Of a DNA stretch of 62,881 nucleotides, positions 55,607-62,881 are shown in pieces. Position 1 is the stretch's first letter, and every line of letters begins with the position of its first letter. The stretch comes from Rutstroemia sp. NJR-2017a BVV2 (taxonomy: Eukaryota; Ascomycota; Leotiomycetes; Helotiales; Rutstroemiaceae): positions 1 through 62,881 of the forward strand of contig NJPS01000078.1 of the NCBI GenBank assembly GCA_002946415.1, read 5' to 3'. Below the pieces are notes generated by a model. It was not told where the DNA came from, did no database searches, and saw nothing but the letters and a program-made list of their open reading frames with translations. A program made the position numbers and the translations under genes.

Positions 55607-57070
55607 GGAGTAACCTACCATGTCCGTCTTTTCCCATTAAACCCCGATCACTTACACAGCACTCCCTAGTCAGCAACACGACTCTGACGCCGCTGTACCT
55701 CATTACCCATCACCCATCACCCATCACCCATCACCCATTACCAGCCGGCCAGCCAGCTACCCTGGAGCTTTTTCCCATCCTGCAACGCACGACTCACTAC
55801 TGCGTGGAAGGCAATTCTGGAAACTCTGGACCCAGACACCAACACCGACTACCGCTGCTGCTACCCAGCCGGACCCAAATAAATGCTCCTGCGATCCACT
55901 TCAATTCACAAAATTCATCAATCAACCCTTCGTTGACCCCGTCATTTCAATTCCACTTCCCTGCGTCTGCGTTTATGTTTGTGTTTGTATTTGTGGTGTC
56001 TGGATGATCGATGCTTTCTATATTGCCTACCACAGGAACAGGTTTCGAGCATTTTACGAAGTCGACGCCGAGAAGAATTTACATAACTTCATAACTGCAA
56101 TCAAATTTCAGGAGAAGGAGAAGACGACGGCGAAAGAAAGAGAGAGTAGAAAAGAGACACAAGGGTCGTCTTTTTTCCCAACGGGATCTTTCTGTTTGCG
56201 ACAACACACTTACCAAAGTGCTGGGCTCCATTCAATTCAATATTAACACAGACGGATTATTATTTCCATTCCACGCTCTTTACGTCCACTTTACACTCAT
56301 TCCTCCAGTTCCGGGCCAGCAACCACAGTAACCTGCAATAATTCAACTACCTGTGGGTTCTTTTATACGGCCGGACTTCGTGCTGAACTGGACTGTGGGA
56401 CCTTCACTTCAATTTATGCGACATCCAATCCATAACCTGAAGCCGCGGAAGCAAGAAGGAAAGGCAAACGCAGGAGCAGATACATGATACATGATACACC
56501 CATCAGATAGAGAGAGGCTGAGACGAATGCAAAAGCTGTAGCAGAAGCAATATTCTTTACATACATACGACCGGCATATGGTATTACGAGAGGATAGGAT
56601 AGGTATTACGATATTGCTTCTACGGCATTACGGTCTACCCTCCACGGTTCTTTTTCTTCCATTCGAGAACATCTCCTCCTCCTCCTCATAGCTTCATAGC
56701 CTCAGAGCCTCATACGTTCTTCCAAGTTCTTACAAGTTCTTACATTCGTTACTTACTGAGTAAGAATCGACCCATATCACCCATATCAGGGGTAATTATC
56801 GAATCGACAACGGCATATTCGGGACCCTGTTCTCTCTCAATCTTTTCTTTTTTTTAATTCGAGAATTTGACATTCGATCTGCGGGAGTACGAACTTCGAA
56901 CCTCTTCCTTCTTCCCTCTATTCAGTACCGGCTTTCTTTCTCACGATACTATGTTTTAATCCTTCGTCTTTAATCGAAATAATTTCAGTCGCGAGAGCCT
57001 TACTCTTTCGTTCCCCCCCCCTCGTCGCATTTCTAATCTTATCTTTAACCCTCGCCTTACACCAACCAAT

Positions 57071-59276
57071 ATGATCTTAATGGAGGGATTAATGCTAGTA
57101 CCACCCGAGAGAGGGACAATTATTGGAAGGGCGGTTTGGAAGGTAATTATACATCTGCCATTCTATATGTCCATATATATTTCCTCTTCTTTTCTGCATT
57201 GAAAGTCGCTGACAATCTCTCGTCTCCCAATTCACAGGCTCGATATGTTGTTCTCGGTACCGGAGCCCATCTGCAGACGCAAACAGATCTCCTCGAGAAG
57301 TCGACCTCGAGAAAGGGAAAGAATGGCAAGAGTACGTCGAAGAAACCGAGTTTAATCGATATTGGAACATCATCCAATCCTCAAGAAAGTTTATACATTT
57401 CAATTTACAAAGCGAAGGTATGGATACAACCCTGCGGGCCTGGTTGGATAGAGGGGCATTCACATTCTGACTTCACCAAAAGGGCGACTGGGAATATATT
57501 GCGCAGCATCCATTATCTGCGTTCAGATCCTGCGAAATTCGATCACTATCCCACCGAAAGCAAAGCCCTCCACTCCCCACCCTCATGTTGGAATTCAAGC
57601 CGGATTCAATCACAGAAAAACAACGCAAGAGACGATCGAGTCGCACAGGGGGTCTGTCTTCTGGGAAGGATGCACAATGGGCGGATACACTTTTATTTCG
57701 ATCAGTTCCCGAAGAACGGCACAGTATTTACGATTGGCAGATTGCGATCAAACCACGATTAGAGCCGGAGCTGGAAGAAAGTCCAATGAGTCCATTGAGT
57801 CCGGTATTTACTACATTCTCCAACCCCTTCGTAGCTCGGGATGAGCAACCATCTTCAAGAAATGGACGCACAGAGCAATCAAATCGGTTACCATTCCAAC
57901 AACCACCGAGCTCCTACGCTCATGCCCCGCGAGATCGGCCTTCCGCTTTGATCTCGCCTTCACCCAGCCTTCGTTCCCGCCGCTCAGACCTTTCTTCACA
58001 AGCCAGTTCATCCCATCCACCAATGGGTTTTACTCACACTCAGAATTATGCACCAAATCTGCCGTCCGATCTTCCTTCCCCTATTTCGGTTTCTGGCTAT
58101 GAAAACTTTATTGAGGGATGGACATCCGCTCAGGGGCGATCTTCAGCCTTGTCCCACCATACTAGGGGGAGCAACAGTATAGCGTCTGTACCACCGGCCC
58201 TTACCTCACCCATTTCACCCTCGCCCGGACCTAGGGAGACGATTCTGGACCGAGCTTTTCAGATGAGATGCATACCTGGCAGTGAGCGGTTGCAGGATGA
58301 TGAGGAGAAGATTAGTAGTATTGCACGATTCGAGGCTTTGATGAAGGAGGCAGACGAAAGGAGATTACAGAAATCGTCATCATCAACTGGCGGGAGTAGC
58401 AGCCATTATAAGCCAGGATGGGAATTGGAGGAAGAATCCGAGGAATCAGATAATGATACTGGTGCTAATAGTACAGATGTGGACGAGCGGGATCGAGATA
58501 TTCTGATGCCCACTCCAGCCCAACGAGCACTAGATTACATTGCTGGACGTCGGACCCCATTAACGTCAACAAATTCTCGACCGCTATCTCCCAAGAGCCC
58601 GTCAGTCCCATATTCAAATTCCCAAGCCATGAGCGCTCTTAATAGCGGTTCGTCATCAACTAGTCAAAGTGTGACATCCTCGAACGGAAACGGCCTCCGA
58701 CCCCGAACGGGTACCACATCCCACATTCGCAAAAACAGTCGACCAAGTTCCCTACTCTTACCGTCTCGTTCCATGTCCACAACTACCATCCCCACCGTCA
58801 AAGACACAAGCAGCACGATGAGTTCGAATCTCGCGCCATTCAAGGAGGAAAGGGAGAAGAAAAGAAGCAGCAGCACGAGTCAGAAGCGTTTGAGTTTTCA
58901 AGAATTCGCGAGACGGTTAAGTAGTACGAGTTCGCTTCTCTTGGTGCAGACAAACGCGAGCTCGAATTCGGGACGGGGGGAAGAGGGGAGGGGAAGTAGG
59001 AGGGGGAGTTGTGATGCTAGTGTTTTGATGGAGAATTTGGAGGAGAGTGAGGAGATGGGTGTGAATGATGGGATGGGGATGAGCAGAGGGTTGAAGAGTA
59101 GTAATGGGTTGAGTTTACGGGGGGGAGAAGGCGGGAGGAAAGCTAGTCGACGGAGTGGGGGTAGTAGTGGTGGTGGTGGTGGTGGTGGTGGTGGTGCGAT
59201 GGTGGAGAATGAAAAATGTGGGTTTAAGGGTAATTATGGGGTTTTTCCCGGGTCGGGAGAGGGGGGGTTTCTCTGA
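57071..59276 (+). CDS. Fungal PH-domain-like protein, three exons
   Basis: Join(57071..57142, 57238..57417, 57483..59276), 681 aa. ATG at 57071 or, nine nt later, 57080 (MEGLMLVPPERGT, probably the conserved start). Intron 1 is 95 nt (GTAATT..GCTGACAA..CACAG); intron 2 is 65 nt (GTATGG..TCTGACTT..AAAAG). The spliced N-terminus reads GRAVWKARYVVLG, SLYISIYKAKGDWEYIAQHP, SCEIRSLSHRK, LPTLMLEFKP and later ERHSIYDWQIAI, the strand order of a PH-like lipid- or protein-binding domain over about residues 1-185. The rest is Ser/Pro-rich and disordered, with one acidic stretch (ELEEESEESDND) and a Gly run near the C-terminus. Role unknown; probably cortical or signalling. Confidence 0.85.
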
Positions 59277-60222
59277 TGTTGATATGAGGTGATGGCTTGC
59301 TTGCATTGCATTGCATCTGAAAGAGCGTGCGTTTTTTTTGGATTCTTGGTTTGTTGCTTTTTGGTTTGGGCTTTTCATGACTCTGATGGATAGCGATACG
59401 TTTTGCGATGCGATGATACCTTAGATGAAATTTTGTTTTGATGGGCTTGGATTTTCGTTGGATGGATGATGAGAGTTTCGATGATTGGATTGGAGGGGAG
59501 GGGCTTTGGGGTTAAAGAGGTGGAGAAGGGCTTGGTGGTTGTATACATTTATTTTGGATTCTGCTTTGATTTCGGGTTGGATGATGATGGATGGATGGTT
59601 TGATGCATTGATGTATGAATAAGAGCTTTTTGAATTACTTTTCTTGGGACATGAGGACGTTGATTAGGGCTTTGAGGAGGGAGGAAGATATGGGATGGAT
59701 TGGATTGAGAAAAGATGGATATGGATATGGAAGGGGTGCTCTGCCTGGTGTCGAGGCCATTTGGTGAATGAGCCTTGAAAACAGAGAAAAAGGGAAAATC
59801 GGAAAAGGTGGATTAAAGAGAGGGTTTAGAATCGGATTGGATTGGATGGGTGGATGGGATGATTGTTCATAGATGGGTACATATGTGTGCGCGCGACATC
59901 ACCGGTCTGATATAAGGAAAGGTGGTGGCTATGTACGCTATGATATGCGAATTGAAATATATTGGTACCTACAGCGAAAGCCAAAGTGACATTGTTCCCA
60001 TTCGTGAAATATTTTCTAGGCGCACTTAACTATTCACTTGCTGTTTTTGTGAAGTTGTAATGGACGACGCTGTTAAAATATTGCCAACTATCCCTATTGA
60101 TCCCCAATTATGTCAATCGCAACTTTTTCTTTCTTCGCAGGGAGTCATATGTTATAGTTTTTAATAAGCCTCCCGTCCACCATCAAACCCAACAAACATC
60201 GTTCGTCTGTTCATCGGTTACA
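59277..60222. other. Intergenic, 3' of the PH-domain gene
   Basis: T/G-rich with many GATGG/GGATG words on the plus strand; presumably UTR and spacer. No gene recognised. Confidence 0.45.
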
Positions 60223-60296
60223 TCCCTCGTGGCGCAATTGGCTAGCGCGTTCGACTGTTAATCGAGAGGTTGGTGGTTCGAGCCCACCCGAGGGAG
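60223..60296 (+). tRNA. tRNA-Asn(GTT)
   Basis: 74 nt, no intron. Acceptor TCCCTCG/CGAGGGA pairs fully, discriminator G; D stem GCGC/GCGC; anticodon loop CTGTTAA in stem TTCGA/TCGAG (one G-T pair at the end), anticodon GTT; T stem GGTGG/CCACC with loop TTCGAGC. Confidence 0.95.
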
Positions 60297-62881
60297 GAGG
60301 ATTTTCCCTGTCGGGGATAATCAAGCTTTTGCGGTTTGAATGGATGGGGGGTTTGGGCTTTGTTTTTTTTTGGGAGATTTTTTGGGAAGGGGGAGATGGG
60401 GGGGAAGGGCAGGAGGATTTTTGCAATTTTTGGGGCGGACGGGGGTAGAGAGGGACAGGGATAGGGAGGAGCGGGGAGGAGAGGGGTGGAAGAGGGAGAT
60501 GTGGGAGAAGAGCAGGGGGGTGAGTTGGAGAGGGTTGGATTCTTTTTTGATGAGGCGGGGGGGTGATATATGGATGGGATGAGATGTGATAGGTGGTGAG
60601 TGGATGAAGGGGTAGTACTTTTGGACAGCAATCGCTGTGTGTGGATGTTGTACATCAAGGTGGCGGGGGTTACCGGCTGGCTGGCTGGTTTCTTACGTGA
60701 GGTGAGCGAGGAGTAAAATATGGATGTAAGATGCGAGATGCGGGATGCGGGATGCGGGATGCTGGATGTAAAATGTGTGTGGGCTTATGAGTATTGGATT
60801 GGTGATCGGTGAGTGGGTTGAGTTTCTTTTGAGGTGCGCGGGGGAATGTTTATGTTCTTCTCCCTGTATCATCTTTCTATCTTTTCTTTTTTGTTTCTTA
60901 TCTCTGTCTATCTTTTCCTTTCCCTCTCCTACCTCTTCCTTCCCTTCTCCAATCATCCCAACCATCCCAACTCCAAGCCTAGGCCCGCCCCTTTCTACTT
61001 TTTCTCTACACAGTAATGAATCTCCCTCATCCAACCATAGCTCCTAGACTTCTCCAAATACAACGAACTAGTGGCATTCCTCCAGTCTAGTTAAGGGTAT
61101 CAAAACTATGGATGAAGATGCTCGGTACGAAGATGCGTTGATGGTCGGCAAGTAATCGCATTGTGTTGTTCGGGATTCTTGAGTTTAAGAGTGTTGTTGC
61201 GGTTAGTCTATATTCTCCTCCTTTTCCTCCTCCTCCTCCTTCTTCTTCTTCTCTGATTGGATTTCAGGAGTTGCATGGATATGGAAGTGAAAGTAGAGAA
61301 TAGGAATCGGATTCGTGGAGCTTCTGCTTAAAGGCTGAATATCACTTTCTTTTCCCTCCCCCACGCGGGTTTGGCTGTTGCTCTTTCTTTCCCACCTCCT
61401 GATCCCCCATCTCTTGGAATTTATCACGCCCTTCTATTCTATAATTTTTACTCTCTACCTCCGTACAATTCTTCTCACTTGAACTAAGTCAGTTCCTCCA
61501 TCACCACCACTTCACCTTCTTTATCATTTTCCCTCACTGACCAACCTCCCCGCCTTTAGTAAACCGCACCCACATCCTTATTCTGGCAAGGACCATCAGT
61601 GATGTCCGTCTCAGGGCTTCATATCTTCCTTTCGAGTTTAGAATCTACAACTAGAAGTTGTAGATTCATAAGTTGTAACTTGATCTACAAGATTTAACAC
61701 TTATATCGCGAGTGAATCTGGCTTAGCATTTCTCAATTTGCGGCCTAATGGTATATAATATTCAACTATTCACTTTTAACATGGAATAACCGGTTGCATA
61801 AGACTTGGGTTATCACGAGCTTACACTCAAGTAAGTCTAGTAGTCTACTGAAACTCTTGCTCGACTCATCACGGTTATGGAATTTACTCCATGCTGTGGG
61901 CATCACTGTTGCATCACCACTCTATGTCATGTGCTGTGCCTGGCACGTGAATCGACTGAACTCGTGAGTCCATGAGAAAGACGCATAGTAGTCTGGGGAA
62001 TCTTTCCTCGAATAATCGTCTTTTCGACTCGTTCGTACCACACGGTACTGGAAAATCACAGATTGGCACCGCGTCGCATTGTTGTTTTTCTCATCTCCGC
62101 GAATGCTGAATGTTCATATCTCTATGGTAGAATGCTGATATCCCCAGCGCTGGTACCGTCAGATTCTGAACGATAAGGCTGGGTCCTTTCCAGGTCATTG
62201 CCCTTTTCATTTCTTGTGCGCGAATCCTTTGTTACTTTTCGTCGTTGTACATTAATCTATTTATATATCGTCGTGCAACCCCAGATCTGCCGAAGTAGAT
62301 ATGTCACATCACTGTGCCTGCTTACTGCATAATTGAGGGCATTTTGCAAGGCATACTGTACCGGTACTATCCATCAGGGGACCTTATAATTATCTTTGTG
62401 CTCTACGAAGTGGTACTTTCCCACCCCCTTTTTGAACTTAAGATTACATTATGATCATGAAGGGGCCGCTACGAAACACCTGTAGCTTTGCCTCCGCCTC
62501 TAACTCAAAAATTTTCTCTGCGCAGAGCTGTGGCGGTGTATGGTTTTCGATGTTTAATGTAAAAATTTCCTCGTAGTATTTTCTAAATCAGAAAGCTTTC
62601 CAGTGTTTTTAACCTTTCCATTTCTTCTCCATTCATCAGCTCGAAGAGACCAGTGTCGTGTATTTTCGATATGTCACCCCAAGGCCAATATCCGGTAGTA
62701 GCGCGCTGTTCTTTTTCGGCCTTTACAATCCAGTCCCAGGCTGATGCGACCTCTATCTCAACGTGTCGGGACTTCTTAGGCCGTCTCTACATAGAACCCA
62801 ACGCAGACACGGATAGCATATCGTTCGAAGGACTCCAAGTGGTTGGTGGTATTACTCTCAAGAATTCAACACACTTACGAA
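60297..62881. other. Intergenic to window end
   Basis: G-rich then pyrimidine-rich tracts (GGGATGC tandem near 60740-60765; TCCTCC microsatellite near 61209-61255) and a perfect 12-bp hairpin at 61641-61667. No gene seen; a gene may start beyond the right edge. Confidence 0.45.
61641..61667. repeat. Perfect 12-bp inverted repeat
   Basis: GAATCTACAACT and AGTTGTAGATTC surround three bases. AGTTGTA and GATCTACAA recur just to the right (61670-61692), so it may be part of a larger decayed repeat. Confidence 0.7.

Larger units (their letters stand above)
50397..57070. other. 6.7-kb gene-free stretch upstream of the PH-domain gene
   Basis: No protein gene could be built on either strand. It contains simple repeats: ACAAGTACAGGTACAAGTAC-type near 53459-53482, TGTGC/TATGC pentamers at 55556-55606, CACCCAT heptamers near 55708-55738 and GATACAT near 56483. 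From about 56620 it becomes pyrimidine-rich up to the start at 57071, like a long 5' leader. The size suggests an extended regulatory region or unannotated non-coding transcripts. Confidence 0.5.

Noticed and set aside
55555..56007. 150-codon Cys-rich open frame
   Set aside because: The Cys-rich start is only the pentanucleotide microsatellite read in frame; the rest is simple repeat and leader-like sequence.
59115..59378. Minus-strand frame with poly-Thr
   Set aside because: Antisense of the Gly-run codons of the PH-domain gene.

Overview
This is a nuclear window from a filamentous ascomycete (Pezizomycotina). Most genes are broken by introns of about 46-62 nt with GT..AG ends and CTRAY-type branch points. 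The gene content is fungal: two HET-domain loci, a Sec16 and a Neo1 flippase, a FAR11/HAM-2 STRIPAK subunit, a CYC2-type mitochondrial oxidoreductase, a GPI-type PEBP protein and a fungal PH-domain protein. Leotiomycetes (Botrytis/Sclerotinia relatives) is my best guess, but this is inference from protein flavour and layout. All exon joins below were worked out by hand from splice signals and reading-frame agreement; none is backed by transcripts.

Layout. 1-11.2 kb is an AT-rich accessory stretch. It holds a cluster of AGGC..GCCT hairpins, an orphan C-terminal piece of a GH78 rhamnosidase, a HET gene, an unrecognised beta-rich protein gene and 5 kb of gene-free DNA with two families of short inverted-repeat (MITE-like) elements. 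11.2-22.5 kb is a conserved trafficking pair, Sec16 (-) and Neo1 (+), transcribed divergently from a 1.07-kb spacer. 23.5-32.4 kb holds a small GATA-finger gene with a 54-bp tandem repeat in its leader, a multi-pass membrane protein gene, a membrane-anchored aspartic-protease-like gene that has lost its first catalytic Asp, a decayed 2EXR-like gene and CYC2. 32.7-35.1 kb is a tandem segmental duplication, each unit carrying one small paralogous gene. 35.5-38.1 kb is a second HET gene, with a GC-AG intron.

40.1-42.0 kb, just 3' of HAM-2/FAR11 (42.1-45.4 kb, seven exons), is the most unusual part. It is an array of eleven same-strand TTTGTTGCA boxes (minus-strand sense). Four consecutive boxes are each followed 23-24 nt later by an ATG opening a 24-30 codon ORF that begins MVEE or MVEG, and three of these peptides are clearly related. 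The array matches no feature class I know.

46-60 kb contains a tRNA-Glu(CTC) with a 27-nt intron, a secreted GPI-type PEBP gene, a 439-aa phosphatidylserine-decarboxylase-family gene with the PsiD-like layout, a 6.7-kb gene-free stretch, a PH-domain protein gene and a tRNA-Asn(GTT). The last 2.6 kb shows no gene.

Functional links: Sec16 (COPII sites) and Neo1 (Golgi/endosome lipid asymmetry) share a promoter region. HAM-2 acts in hyphal fusion signalling, while HET-domain proteins act in rejection after fusion; their presence in one window may be coincidence.
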